DNA of 64,000 bases, from assembly GCA_035644395.1 (NCBI GenBank), contig DASQOR010000028.1:62001-126000 (forward strand), read 5' to 3'. Below the pieces are notes generated by a model. It made no database searches. It was not told the origin of the DNA and saw nothing but the letters and a program-made list of their open reading frames with translations. Positions 7,447 to 15,874 of this stretch are shown here, one piece after another. The stretch is from JBGPLJ01 sp035644395 (GTDB taxonomy: Bacteria > Pseudomonadota > Gammaproteobacteria > Steroidobacterales > Steroidobacteraceae). Position numbers and translations under genes: made by a program. Within the stretch, counting starts at the first letter, position 1. Each line of letters starts with the position of its first letter.

Positions 7447-8703
7447 ATGGCCGGTTCCATGAATTCCAAGTCATCTTCGCGCGCGCTCATCGCACGCTGG
7501 GAGGATGCTTGGTTGCTCGACGGCATGCGCACTCCGTTCGTCGATTTCTCGCAGGCCCTCGCGCTCGTCTCGCCGATCGATCTTGGCATCAAGGCGGCGC
7601 GTGCGTTGTTTGCCCGCAGCGGCGTGCCCGCCGGCGATGTGGGTACCGTGATCACCGGGTCCGTGTGCCAGGCCAGTTTCGACGCGTACGTGCTGCCGAG
7701 GCACATCGGCCTGTACTCGGGCGTTGCCCGGGAGGTCCCCGCGCATCTCGTGCAGCGGGTTTGCGGTACCGGGCTCGAAATGCTTTCGCAGGCGGCGGAC
7801 GCGCTCGCGCTCGGCCGCGCCGAGCTCGCCCTCTGCGTCGGCGCCGAGTCGATGAGCCGTAATCCGGTGGCGTCCTACACGAGCCGCGCGGGTTTTCGCA
7901 TGGGCCAGCCCGACTTCAAGGATTTTCTCTGGGAAGCGCTCAACGACACCGCGGTCGACGTCACGATGGGCGGCACGGCGGAGACGCTTGCAAAGCAGCA
8001 CGGCATCACGCGCGCTCAGGTCGATGCCTTCGCCGCCCGCAGTTTCGAGAGGGCGCTCGCCGCGCAGGCGGACGGCTTCCTCGACGGAGAAATGGCGCCG
8101 CTGGCCGATGAAGTCTTTGCCGCCGATGGCTTGAAGCCACGCGGCATCCGCTTGCGCAGCGGGGCGGGACCGATCGCGCGCGATACGCATGTGCGTTCAT
8201 CGCCGCTCGAAGCGCTCGCGAAGATCAAGCCCGCATTCGGCGGCGTGCAAACCGGCGGCAACAGCTCGGCCATTGTTGATGGCGCAGCCGCCGCGCTCGT
8301 GTCGACGGCGGCCTATGCAAAGCGGCGGGAGCGCGCGCCGCTCGCGCAGCTCAAGGCGGCCGCCGTAGTCGGCGTGCCGCCGGAGGTCATGGGCATCGGT
8401 CCGGTGCCGGCGATCCGGGCGCTGCTCGAAGCGGCGGGCCTTGCCCTCGACGCCATCGATCGCATCGAGATCAATGAGGCCTTCGGCGCGCAGGTGATCG
8501 CGTGCGTGCGCGAGCTCGGGATCGACGAGTCGAAGCTCAACGTCAATGGCGGCGCCATCGCGATCGGCCACCCGCTCGCCGCGACCGGCGTCCGCCTTGC
8601 GGTCACGCTCGCCCGCGAGCTCAAGCGCAAGGGACTTCGTTACGGCATCGCATCCGCCTGTATCGGCGGCGGCCAAGGCATCGCGCTCCTGGTGCAAGCA
8701 TGA
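7447..8703 (+). CDS. Thiolase (acetyl-CoA C-acyltransferase)
   Basis: A 418-residue thiolase-superfamily enzyme that should cleave 3-ketoacyl-CoA with CoA or condense acetyl-CoA units. The nucleophilic cysteine is C106 (QRVCGTGLEML). The C-terminal catalytic histidine (NGGAIAIGHPLAATG) and second cysteine (SACIGGGQGIAL) are present, so it should be active. Length is slightly above the usual 390-400 because of an N-terminal extension. The ATG at 7447 is one of several possible starts, and the frame is open to 7387. It overlaps the thioesterase gene by four bases (ATGA) and stands behind the palindrome at 7269. Confidence 0.85.
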   Translation: MAGSMNSKSSSRALIARWEDAWLLDGMRTPFVDFSQALALVSPIDLGIKAARALFARSGVPAGDVGTVITGSVCQASFDAYVLPRHIGLYSGVAREVPAHLVQRVCGTGLEMLSQAADALALGRAELALCVGAESMSRNPVASYTSRAGFRMGQPDFKDFLWEALNDTAVDVTMGGTAETLAKQHGITRAQVDAFAARSFERALAAQADGFLDGEMAPLADEVFAADGLKPRGIRLRSGAGPIARDTHVRSSPLEALAKIKPAFGGVQTGGNSSAIVDGAAAALVSTAAYAKRRERAPLAQLKAAAVVGVPPEVMGIGPVPAIRALLEAAGLALDAIDRIEINEAFGAQVIACVRELGIDESKLNVNGGAIAIGHPLAATGVRLAVTLARELKRKGLRYGIASACIGGGQGIALLVQA

Positions 8704-9122
8704 TCACGAACAGACGCAAGGTGCGGATCGAATGGGGCGACTGCGATCCGGCAGGCATCGTCTACTTCCCCCGCTATTTCGCCTTCTTCGACGATTCGAC
8801 CGCGGCGCTCTTCGAGGCGGCGGGCTTCCGCAAGCGCGAAATGATCCGCCGGTTCGACATCGTCGGCATCCCGGTCGTCGACGTGCATGCGAAGTTCTTC
8901 ATCCCGTCGTGGTTCGGGGACGACGTCGAGATCGAAACCTCGATCGAGAAGTGGGGCCGCTCGAGCTTCGAGGTCCGGCACCGGCTGCTGAAGAGCTCGG
9001 AGCTCGCGGTGGAGGGCTTCGAGACGCGCGTCTGGGTGGGCCGACACCCGGACAAGGCCGATGGCATCCAGGCGCGGGCGATCCCGCAAGACGTCATCGA
9101 GCGGTTCAACAAGAGTGGATGA
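8700..9122 (+). CDS. 4-hydroxybenzoyl-CoA-type thioesterase (hotdog fold)
   Basis: A 140-residue acyl-CoA thioesterase. The 4HBT active-site motif is seen near the N-terminus (WGDCDPAGIVYFPRYF, with the catalytic aspartate at about D16), and the central hotdog helix follows. It should hydrolyse an aryl- or acyl-CoA. The ATG overlaps the thiolase TGA (ATGA), showing tight translational coupling, and the MarR gene follows two bases after its stop. The pairing with thiolase and an aromatic-acid transporter suggests CoA-ester catabolism. The exact substrate is unknown. Confidence 0.85.
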   Translation: MITNRRKVRIEWGDCDPAGIVYFPRYFAFFDDSTAALFEAAGFRKREMIRRFDIVGIPVVDVHAKFFIPSWFGDDVEIETSIEKWGRSSFEVRHRLLKSSELAVEGFETRVWVGRHPDKADGIQARAIPQDVIERFNKSG

Positions 9123-9123
9123 C

Positions 9124-9654
9124 ATGCCAGGAGCGAGGAAAGCCACTTCGAAGCCACGTGCCGCGGCGCGCGCGGGTGCGAAGGCGCGGGCGCGCCATGC
9201 CGGGAATGGCGCGGGCAACGGGTCCGCGTCCTCGATTGAACTTGGCCCGCTGACGGGCTATATCGGCTACGCGCTGCGCCGGGCGCAGATCGTCGCTTTC
9301 ACCGATTTCATCGCTTCGCTTCGCCAGCTCGACTTGCGGCCCGCCATCTTCGGCGTGCTCATGATCATCGATGGCAATCCGGGGCAGCCACAGTCGGCCG
9401 TCTGCAGCGCGCTCGGCATACAGAAAGCGAATTTCGGGCCGCTCGTGCAGGAGCTCGAAAAGCGCAAGCTCGCCGTGCGCCACGAGGGCGTCGCCGATCG
9501 CCGGTCGTATGCCCTGCATCTCACGCCGGGCGGCAGGGAGCTATTGCGCCGCGCGCGGGCTTTGCACGGCGAGCACGAGGCGCGCCTCGCGAAGCGGCTG
9601 GGTTCGGGCGGCCGCGAGCAGCTGCTCTCGCTCCTCGGCCGGCTCAACAGCTGA
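9124..9654 (+). CDS. MarR-family transcriptional regulator
   Basis: A 176-residue winged-helix regulator with a basic, alanine-rich N-terminal tail of about 35 residues. The wHTH core is seen in the middle (SAVCSALGIQKANFGPLVQEL, given here as a landmark at about 98-118) with the wing AVRHEGVADRRSYALHLT. MarR proteins bind palindromes as dimers and are released by aromatic or CoA ligands. It is the last gene of the thiolase-thioesterase operon, so autoregulation through the palindrome at 7269-7289 is a reasonable inference. It converges on the AAHS transporter gene. Confidence 0.85.
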   Translation: MPGARKATSKPRAAARAGAKARARHAGNGAGNGSASSIELGPLTGYIGYALRRAQIVAFTDFIASLRQLDLRPAIFGVLMIIDGNPGQPQSAVCSALGIQKANFGPLVQELEKRKLAVRHEGVADRRSYALHLTPGGRELLRRARALHGEHEARLAKRLGSGGREQLLSLLGRLNS

Positions 9655-9673
9655 AACCGGTGCCGGTTTCAGC
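9650..9673. terminator. Perfect palindrome spanning both stop codons of a convergent gene pair
   Basis: GCTGAAACCGG at 9650-9660 pairs with CCGGTTTCAGC at 9663-9673 around only TG. The TGA of the MarR gene (9652-9654) and the TGA of the transporter gene on the other strand (9669-9671) both lie in the arms. No clear T-run follows, so termination efficiency is uncertain. It may act as a bidirectional hairpin. Confidence 0.55.
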
Positions 9674-10988
9674 CGCGCCAGACGCGCGGCAGGAACGAAG
9701 TGCAGACCGCGCAGAGGATGACTGGGACGACCATCAGGCCCAGGATGTCGTTGGTGGGCAGCGTCTTGATGAACGGCAAGCTGCCGGCAAGCGGACCGAG
9801 AATCGCGCCCACTCGACCGATGCCTACCGCCCAACCGATACCCGTGGAGCGGATGACGGGCGGATAAAAGGCCGCGGCGAGCGCGTTGAGCGCGAACTGC
9901 GTGCCGGAGGAGCCCCAGCCAATCACGAAGAGAAGCATCCACCAGCCAGGCCCGGTGGACGACAACACGAGAAAGAGCCCGAGGCCAACCGCGGTGCAGG
10001 CATAGGCAGTGACCATCGAAAGGACGGTGCGCCCGCGATCGACACCCCATGCCATGAGCAAGCCGCTCACGATGCCGCCGGCCTGGATGAGGACGCCGCC
10101 GCGCCGGCCGTCCATCGGTGTCCAGCCGGCACTCGTGAGGAGCGAGGGCAGCCAGCTGATCAGGAAATAGAGCACGAACAGGTTGAGGGCGAATACGCTC
10201 CAGAGAAGGAGCGTGCGGGGCCGGTAGAGCGGCGCGAGGAGCGATGCGAGCGACTGCTTCTCCGTGCCGGCACTGTGATCGACGATATCGTGCGTGGCAA
10301 TGCCCGGGGCGATAGCCGCGGCGATACGGGTCGTACGGGCATCACCCGGGCACCGGGCGACGAGAAACCGGATCGATTCCGGCAGGCCGGCGTAGAGCAG
10401 GATCGAAATGGCGAGCGGCAGTGCGCCGCCGATCACGAAGATCGCACGCCAGCCATACGCGTTGATGATCGGGTCCGCGACGAATCCCGAGACCAGGGCG
10501 CCGAACGCGACGCCGGTGTACATCAGCGTGATGAGGAGCGCCCGGCTCTTCGCGGGCATGTACTCGGACGTGAGAGCCGTACAGTTCGGAATGCTGGTGC
10601 CGAAGCCGACGCCCGTGAGGAACCGCCAGACGATCAGCTCCTGCATGTTGGTGACGTAGGCATTGCCGATCGAGCCGACCGCCATGAGCAGGACGGCGAA
10701 GATGAGTACCGGCTTGCGGCCGAAGCGATCGCCGAGGCCGGCCAGGAACGCGGCGCCCAGCCCGTAGCCGATCAGCGAAAACGAGAGGGCCCAGCCGAAC
10801 TCGCCGCGCGGCAGCCCCCACTCCTTCATGAGCGTGGGGACCGTCAGCGCAAGCGTCTGGATGTCGTAACCGTCGAGGATGACGATCAGCGCGCACAGCA
10901 GGATCACGCGGATCTGCAGCGCGCCGAGCGGCTGCGCATCGATGAGTTTACCGATGTCGACCGAATTCGAGGCCGTCGCGCCGCTCAT
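9669..10988 (-). CDS. MFS transporter, aromatic acid:H+ symporter (AAHS) family
   Basis: A 439-residue inner-membrane transporter with about twelve membrane segments. The AAHS signature DGYDIQTLALTVPTL lies in the first membrane helix, and the loop 2-3 motif GDRFGRKPVLI is present. Helix 4 reads GVGFGTSIPNCTALTSEYMP, typical for 4-hydroxybenzoate or benzoate carriers. It should import an aromatic acid with a proton. The ATG at 10988 has a GGGGG ribosome site, while the longer open frame upstream does not look like protein. It sits between the CoA-ester operon and the formaldehyde operon. Confidence 0.87.
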   Translation of the reverse strand: MSGATASNSVDIGKLIDAQPLGALQIRVILLCALIVILDGYDIQTLALTVPTLMKEWGLPRGEFGWALSFSLIGYGLGAAFLAGLGDRFGRKPVLIFAVLLMAVGSIGNAYVTNMQELIVWRFLTGVGFGTSIPNCTALTSEYMPAKSRALLITLMYTGVAFGALVSGFVADPIINAYGWRAIFVIGGALPLAISILLYAGLPESIRFLVARCPGDARTTRIAAAIAPGIATHDIVDHSAGTEKQSLASLLAPLYRPRTLLLWSVFALNLFVLYFLISWLPSLLTSAGWTPMDGRRGGVLIQAGGIVSGLLMAWGVDRGRTVLSMVTAYACTAVGLGLFLVLSSTGPGWWMLLFVIGWGSSGTQFALNALAAAFYPPVIRSTGIGWAVGIGRVGAILGPLAGSLPFIKTLPTNDILGLMVVPVILCAVCTSFLPRVWRG

Positions 10989-11072
10989 GCATCCCCCAAC
11001 AGAATCACGGTGTTGCAATACTACGCCCGCCGATTCGCGTCCGGTTTCCCTTTCGGTCGAGTCGGCGTGCGG

Positions 11073-11103
11073 TTGCCGTCGAGTCGCATGGCAAGCGTAT
11101 AAT
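11073..11103 (+). promoter_or_regulatory. Candidate sigma70 promoter for the formaldehyde operon
   Basis: A consensus -10 TATAAT stands at 11098-11103, 25 bases before the frmA ATG. The best -35 is TTGCCG at 11073-11078 with a long 19-base spacing. The -10 is a perfect match, and the -35 is weak. Confidence 0.5.
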
Positions 11104-11128
11104 TTCGCGCCTCCACTGGAACCCAACA

Positions 11129-12238
11129 ATGAAAACACTGGCAGCGGTCGGTTATGCGGCAGGCAAGCCCCTGGAGGTCCAGACCGTCGATCTCGACGGC
11201 CCCCGTGCGGGTGAAGTGCTGGTCGAGATCAAGGCGACCGGCATCTGCCACACGGATGAATTCACGCGCTCGGGCGCGGACCCGGAAGGACTCTTTCCGG
11301 TGATCTTCGGTCATGAAGGCGCGGGTATTGTTGTTGACGTCGGGGCCGGCGTCACATCGGTAAAGAAGGGCGATCACGTCATTCCGCTCTACACGCCGGA
11401 ATGCCGCCAGTGCAAATCCTGCCTCTCGCGCAAGACCAATCTCTGCACCGCGATCCGCGCGACGCAGGGCAAGGGCGTGATGCCGGACGGCACGAGCCGC
11501 TTTTCCATCGGCGGCGAGAAGATCCATCACTACATGGGTTGCTCGACGTTCTCGAACTTCACGGTGCTGCCGGAAATCGCGGTCGCGAAGGTCCGCGAGG
11601 ACGCGCCGTTCGAGAAGATCTGCTACATCGGCTGCGGCGTCACGACGGGCATCGGCGCCGTCATCAACACGGCGAGGGTCGAGCCAGGCGCGAGCGTCGT
11701 GGTGTTCGGTCTCGGCGGCATCGGCCTGAACGTGATCCAGGGCGCGCGGCTCGCGGGGGCCAACAAGATCATCGGCGTCGATCTCAATCCGAAGCGCAAG
11801 GCGCTCGGCGAAAAATTCGGCATGACGCATTTCGTCAATCCGAAGGAGGCCGGCAACGACCTCGTCGCGCATCTGGTGAACCTTACGGACGGCGGTGCGG
11901 ACTACAGTTTCGAATGCATCGGCAACGTCGATGTGATGCGCCAGGCGCTCGAATGCTGCCATCGGGGCTGGGGTGTTTCGGTGATCATCGGCGTCGCCGG
12001 CGCCGGACAGGAAATCAAGACGCGGCCGTTTCAACTGGTGACCGGGCGCGTCTGGAAGGGCACGGCTTTCGGTGGCGCGCGCGGCCGCACCGATGTGCCG
12101 AGGATCGTCGACTGGTACATGGACAGGAAGATCAACATCGACGATCTGATCACGCACGTGCTGCCGCTCAAGGACATCAACAAGTCGTTCGATCTCATGC
12201 ACGCCGGCGAATCGATTCGCGCCGTCGTCAAATTCTGA
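11129..12238 (+). CDS. frmA: S-(hydroxymethyl)glutathione dehydrogenase (class III alcohol dehydrogenase)
   Basis: A 369-residue zinc enzyme that oxidises S-hydroxymethylglutathione to S-formylglutathione with NAD. Class III features are clear: GICHTDEFTRSGADPEG and FGHEGAGIVVDVG for catalytic zinc, then four structural cysteines in TPECRQCKSCLSRKTNLC, and VFGLGGIGLNVIQGARLAGA for NAD. It is the first gene of a three-gene glutathione-dependent formaldehyde pathway, followed after 13 bases by gfa and then fghA. Formaldehyde could come from demethylation of methoxy-aromatics, which the neighbouring aromatic-acid transporter makes plausible. Confidence 0.95.
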   Translation: MKTLAAVGYAAGKPLEVQTVDLDGPRAGEVLVEIKATGICHTDEFTRSGADPEGLFPVIFGHEGAGIVVDVGAGVTSVKKGDHVIPLYTPECRQCKSCLSRKTNLCTAIRATQGKGVMPDGTSRFSIGGEKIHHYMGCSTFSNFTVLPEIAVAKVREDAPFEKICYIGCGVTTGIGAVINTARVEPGASVVVFGLGGIGLNVIQGARLAGANKIIGVDLNPKRKALGEKFGMTHFVNPKEAGNDLVAHLVNLTDGGADYSFECIGNVDVMRQALECCHRGWGVSVIIGVAGAGQEIKTRPFQLVTGRVWKGTAFGGARGRTDVPRIVDWYMDRKINIDDLITHVLPLKDINKSFDLMHAGESIRAVVKF

Positions 12239-12251
12239 CAAGGGGACCCTC

Positions 12252-12830
12252 ATGGCAAAGGTAAAGATCCATCCAAGTGTCGATGACGGCGTGAAGGCGG
12301 GAGCCGCGGGCCACAAGGGCGGCACGCTCAACTGCAAGTGCGCGAAGGACCCGGTCACGGTCACGCTCGCAAGCGACGTCGCGTTCAACCATGCCTGCGG
12401 CTGCAGCAAGTGCTGGAAGCCGGAGGGCGCGGTGTTCTCGGTCGTGGCGGTGCTCGGGCGCGACAAGGTGAGCGTCACGGCCAACGGCCAGAAGCTCAAG
12501 ATCGTCGACACGAACGCCGCGATCCAGCGCCATGCGTGCACGGCCTGCGGAGTGCACATGTTCGGCCGCATCGAGAACAAGGGCCATCCGTTCTTCGGCT
12601 TCGACTTCGTGCATCCGGAACTCTCGAAGGACAAGGGCTGGGCGGCGCCGGAGTTCGCCGCGTTCGTCTCGTCCATCATCGAGACCGGCGGTGCGAAGCC
12701 GGACGAAATGGCCGGCGTACGGGGACGCCTCAAGGAACTCGGCCTCGAGCCCTATGACTGCCTGAATCCGCCGCTGATGGACCTGATCGCGACCCACGTC
12801 GCGAAGCAGAAGGGCGTTCTCAAGGCCTGA
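12252..12830 (+). CDS. gfa: S-(hydroxymethyl)glutathione synthase (glutathione-dependent formaldehyde-activating enzyme)
   Basis: A 192-residue zinc protein that speeds condensation of formaldehyde with glutathione. The cysteine pairs of the Gfa fold are visible (NCKCAKD, ACGCSKCWKPEG and HACTACGVHMFG), and the C-terminal stretch with DFVHPELSKDKGW is family specific. The ATG has an AGGGGA ribosome site. It lies between frmA and fghA, making a complete pathway from formaldehyde to formate. Confidence 0.93.
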   Translation: MAKVKIHPSVDDGVKAGAAGHKGGTLNCKCAKDPVTVTLASDVAFNHACGCSKCWKPEGAVFSVVAVLGRDKVSVTANGQKLKIVDTNAAIQRHACTACGVHMFGRIENKGHPFFGFDFVHPELSKDKGWAAPEFAAFVSSIIETGGAKPDEMAGVRGRLKELGLEPYDCLNPPLMDLIATHVAKQKGVLKA

Positions 12831-12835
12831 CCGCC

Positions 12836-13693
12836 TTGACGCTCGAGACGCTCAGCCGGCACCGCGCCTTCGGCGGTGCCGTCGGGTTCTATCGTCACGC
12901 TGCGGCGACGACCGCCTGCGCCATGCGTTTCTCGGTCTTCGCTCCGCCCCAGGCGGAGCGGGGACCGGTGCCGGTGCTCTACTACCTGGCCGGGCTCACC
13001 TGCACCGAAGAAACCTTCATGATCAAGGCGGGTGCGCAGCGCCTCGCGGCCGAACTCGGGCTGATGCTCGTCGCGCCGGATACGAGTCCGCGCGGCGTGC
13101 CGCTGCCAGGTGACAGTGAATCCTGGGACTTTGGCGTCGGCGCGGGCTTCTATCTCGATGCGACGCAAGAGCCCTGGTCGAAGCACTACCGCATGTATTC
13201 GTACGTGACGGAGGAATTGCCGGCCGTCATTGCGGCGAATTTTCCGGCGGACGCGAAGCGCCAGGGCATCTTCGGGCATTCGATGGGCGGCCACGGCGCA
13301 TTGACGATCGGGCTCAGGCTGCACGATCGCTATCGCTCGATCTCCGCGTTCGCGCCGATCGTGGCGCCCATGGATGTGCCGTGGGGCCAGAAGGCATTTA
13401 CGAATTATCTTGGCGGCGACCGCTCGGCCTGGAAGCAATTCGATGCAACGACGCTCATGCTCGAGCAGGAGGATGGGGCGAAGCGGCCGCGCATCCTCAT
13501 CGATCAGGGGCTCGCCGATCAGTTCCTCGCCAGCCAGCTGCAGCCCGAGCGCTTCGAGGAGGCCTGCGCCCAAGTCGGCCAGCCGTTGACGCTGCGCCGT
13601 CACGAGGGCTACGACCACGGCTACTATTTCATCTCGACCTTCATCGAAGACCATTTGCGCCATCACGCCGCCATCCTGCAAAAGATCCAGTGA
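12836..13693 (+). CDS. fghA: S-formylglutathione hydrolase
   Basis: A 285-residue alpha/beta-hydrolase that releases formate and glutathione from S-formylglutathione. The nucleophile elbow GHSMGGHGALTIGL, the acid region DQGLADQFL and the catalytic histidine in HEGYDHGYYF are all present. The start is a TTG at 12836, five bases after the gfa stop; it gives the expected N-terminus (LSRHRAFGGAVGFY). It is the third gene of the frmA-gfa-fghA set. The symbol frmB would be equally correct. Confidence 0.93.
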   Translation: MTLETLSRHRAFGGAVGFYRHAAATTACAMRFSVFAPPQAERGPVPVLYYLAGLTCTEETFMIKAGAQRLAAELGLMLVAPDTSPRGVPLPGDSESWDFGVGAGFYLDATQEPWSKHYRMYSYVTEELPAVIAANFPADAKRQGIFGHSMGGHGALTIGLRLHDRYRSISAFAPIVAPMDVPWGQKAFTNYLGGDRSAWKQFDATTLMLEQEDGAKRPRILIDQGLADQFLASQLQPERFEEACAQVGQPLTLRRHEGYDHGYYFISTFIEDHLRHHAAILQKIQ

Positions 13694-13695
13694 CC

Positions 13696-15795
13696 ATGCC
13701 CAACGTCGTTACCCTGACCTTCGATGACGGCATCGCCGTGATCACCGTCGACAATCCGCCGGTCAACACCGTCAATGCGGCCGTACGCGCGGGGCTCACC
13801 GCGGCCGTCGGCGAAATCGCGGCCCGGAAAGACCTGCGCGCCGCGGTGGTCCTCTGCGCCGGCAGCACATTTTTCTCAGGCGCGGATATCGGAGAATTCT
13901 CCGGACCGCCCAGGGAAGCGGAATACCGGCGCCTGTTTGCCGACATCGAGAATCTTCCGATTCCAGTCGTCGCCGGGTTGTTCGGCACGGCGATGGGCGG
14001 CGGGCTTGAAATGTCGCTGGCCTGTCACTATCGGGTGGCCGCGCCGGGCGCGCGTTTCGGCCTGCCGGAAGTGACCCTCGGCATCATCCCAGGGGCGGGC
14101 GGCACGCAGCGCATGCCGCGACTCATCGGCGCGGACGCGACGCTCGATCTGATTCTCGCGGCGAAACCCGTGGACGCCGCGCGCGCCAGGGAACTCGGTT
14201 TCATCGATCGCGTCGTGGACGGCGACCTCAACGCGAGCACGATCGCGTTCGCACGCGAGCTCGTTGCCTCCGGCAAGGGCCCGCGCCGCACGAGCGAGCA
14301 AGCCGTCGCGCCGGAATCGGCGACGGCCGCGATCTTCGACAAGCAGCGAGCCCAGGCGGCGAAGCTCTATCCGAATCGAACGGCGGCGCTGACGGCCATC
14401 AAGGCGGTCGAGGCGGCCGCACGGCTGCCCTTCGCCGAGGGCCTGCTGTACGAGGAGCAGCTCGCCAACGAGACGAAAGCGACGCTCGAAGCAAAAGCGC
14501 TCATCCACGTGTTCTTCGCCGAGCGCGAAACGCGGAAGATTCCGGGTCTGCCGGCCGACCTCAAGTCCCGGCCGGTGACGAGCGCCGCCATCGTCGGCGC
14601 CGGCACCATGGGCGGCGGTATCGCGATGTGCTTCGCGAACGCCGGGATTCCCGTCGCCATCGTCGACGTCAGCCAGGAAGCGCTCGACCGCGGGCTCAAG
14701 GTCATCGCGGACAATTACGCGACCTCGGTGAAACGCGGCCGGCTCACGGCGGAGGACGCGCAGAGGCGCCTGGCGCTCATCCGGGGCGTCCTGAAATACG
14801 AGGATGCGGCCGACGCGGATGTCTTCATCGAGGCCGTATTCGAGAACCTCGATCTCAAGAAGAAGATCTTCGCGACGCTCGATCTCGTGGCGAAGCCCGG
14901 CGCCGTGCTCGCGACCAACACCTCGACGCTCGACATCGATGAGATCGCGACGGCCGTCAAGCGGCCCGCGGACGTCATCGGGCTCCACTTCTTCTCGCCC
15001 GCGAACGTGATGCCGCTGCTCGAGGTCGTGCGAACGGCGAAGACCTCCAATGCGACGATTCGCGCCGCCGTCGATCTTGCCCGCCCGCTGAAGAAGACCC
15101 CGGTGCTCGCGCGGGTGTGCTACGGGTTCATCGGCAACCGCATGATGGAAGGCTATGCGCGCGAAGCCGAGCGCATGGTGCTCGAAGGCGCGACGCCCCG
15201 GCGGATCGATTCGGTGCTCGAGGGCTGGGGCATGGCGATGGGCATGCTCGCCGTGTTCGACATGGCGGGAATCGAAGTCGGCGTCAACGTGCACAAGGCG
15301 AATGCCAGGCAGTACCCGCCCGACCCGGCGTATTACCAGGCGGATTTCGCGCTCGTCGAGGCCGGGCGGCTCGGCCAGAAGAACGGCAAGGGCTACTACC
15401 GCTACGAGAAGGGCGATCGCACCCGGCATGACGATCCGGAGGCCCTCGCGATCATCGCCGAGCGCGCCCGCAAGCTCGACGTCCCGCAGCGCAAGCACGG
15501 CGACGAGGAAATTCTCGAACGCTGCCTCTATCCGCTGATGAATGAAGGGCTGCGCATCCTCGAGGAAGGCGTTGCCATTCGCGCGAGCGACATCGACGTC
15601 GTGTGGGCCGCGGGCTATGGCTTCCCGCGCTATCGCGGCGGCCCGATGTTCTACGCCGACACCATCGGCTTGCCGAAGCTGCTCGCGGGCATGAAAAAGT
15701 ACCGTGAACTCTTCGGCCCCATGCACTGGGAGCCGGCGCCGCTCCTCGTCAAGCTCGTCGGCGAAGGCAAGTCGATCGCGGACTGGGAACCGTAA
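13696..15795 (+). CDS. Bifunctional enoyl-CoA hydratase / 3-hydroxyacyl-CoA dehydrogenase
   Basis: A 699-residue beta-oxidation enzyme of the FadB/FadJ or peroxisomal multifunctional type. Residues 1-190 are a crotonase domain (FFSGADIGEF and LPEVTLGIIPGAGGTQRMPR). From about 295 a Rossmann domain starts (VGAGTMGGGIAMCFANAG), followed by HFFSPANVMPLLEVVR and the GWGMAMG C-terminal region. It hydrates 2-enoyl-CoA and oxidises the 3-hydroxy product with NAD. It starts two bases after the fghA stop, so it belongs to the same transcript. Its last codon CCG and stop TAA lie in the left arm of the repeat at 15790. Confidence 0.9.
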   Translation: MPNVVTLTFDDGIAVITVDNPPVNTVNAAVRAGLTAAVGEIAARKDLRAAVVLCAGSTFFSGADIGEFSGPPREAEYRRLFADIENLPIPVVAGLFGTAMGGGLEMSLACHYRVAAPGARFGLPEVTLGIIPGAGGTQRMPRLIGADATLDLILAAKPVDAARARELGFIDRVVDGDLNASTIAFARELVASGKGPRRTSEQAVAPESATAAIFDKQRAQAAKLYPNRTAALTAIKAVEAAARLPFAEGLLYEEQLANETKATLEAKALIHVFFAERETRKIPGLPADLKSRPVTSAAIVGAGTMGGGIAMCFANAGIPVAIVDVSQEALDRGLKVIADNYATSVKRGRLTAEDAQRRLALIRGVLKYEDAADADVFIEAVFENLDLKKKIFATLDLVAKPGAVLATNTSTLDIDEIATAVKRPADVIGLHFFSPANVMPLLEVVRTAKTSNATIRAAVDLARPLKKTPVLARVCYGFIGNRMMEGYAREAERMVLEGATPRRIDSVLEGWGMAMGMLAVFDMAGIEVGVNVHKANARQYPPDPAYYQADFALVEAGRLGQKNGKGYYRYEKGDRTRHDDPEALAIIAERARKLDVPQRKHGDEEILERCLYPLMNEGLRILEEGVAIRASDIDVVWAAGYGFPRYRGGPMFYADTIGLPKLLAGMKKYRELFGPMHWEPAPLLVKLVGEGKSIADWEP

Positions 15796-15874
15796 AAGGG
15801 GACAGATTTATTTTTTCTCATTTCTGGTGCAGACACCCAGATACTCGAAAAAATAAATCTGTCCCCTTTTACGG
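15790..15874. repeat. Gene-less inverted-repeat element (85 bp, perfect 28-bp arms) in a convergent junction
   Basis: The left arm at 15790-15817 (CCGTAAAAGGGGACAGATTT and following) is matched exactly in reverse by 15847-15874, with 29 bases between. It shares the GGGGACA head with the RAYT element at 2195 and continues differently, so it is a sister family. Both flanking genes end Glu-Pro-stop, with the CCG TAA of each inside an arm. The T-rich arm ends could also terminate transcription in both directions. Confidence 0.8.

Noticed and set aside
7233..7706. A longer N-terminus for the AraC regulator
   Set aside because: The extra 158 codons overlap the thiolase gene and the operator palindrome, and a good ribosome site stands before the ATG at 7232.
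11021..12733. A 570-codon minus-strand frame
   Set aside because: It is antisense to frmA and gfa, both of which have clear catalytic motifs.
13876..15726. A 616-codon open frame on the minus strand
   Set aside because: It is exactly antisense to the bifunctional beta-oxidation gene, has low-complexity Arg/Glu/Ala composition and no domain. It results from high GC at third codon positions.
2195..15874. CRISPR or tandem array made of the GGGGACA repeats
   Set aside because: The repeats are inverted pairs far apart, with spacers of unequal length and no cas genes.
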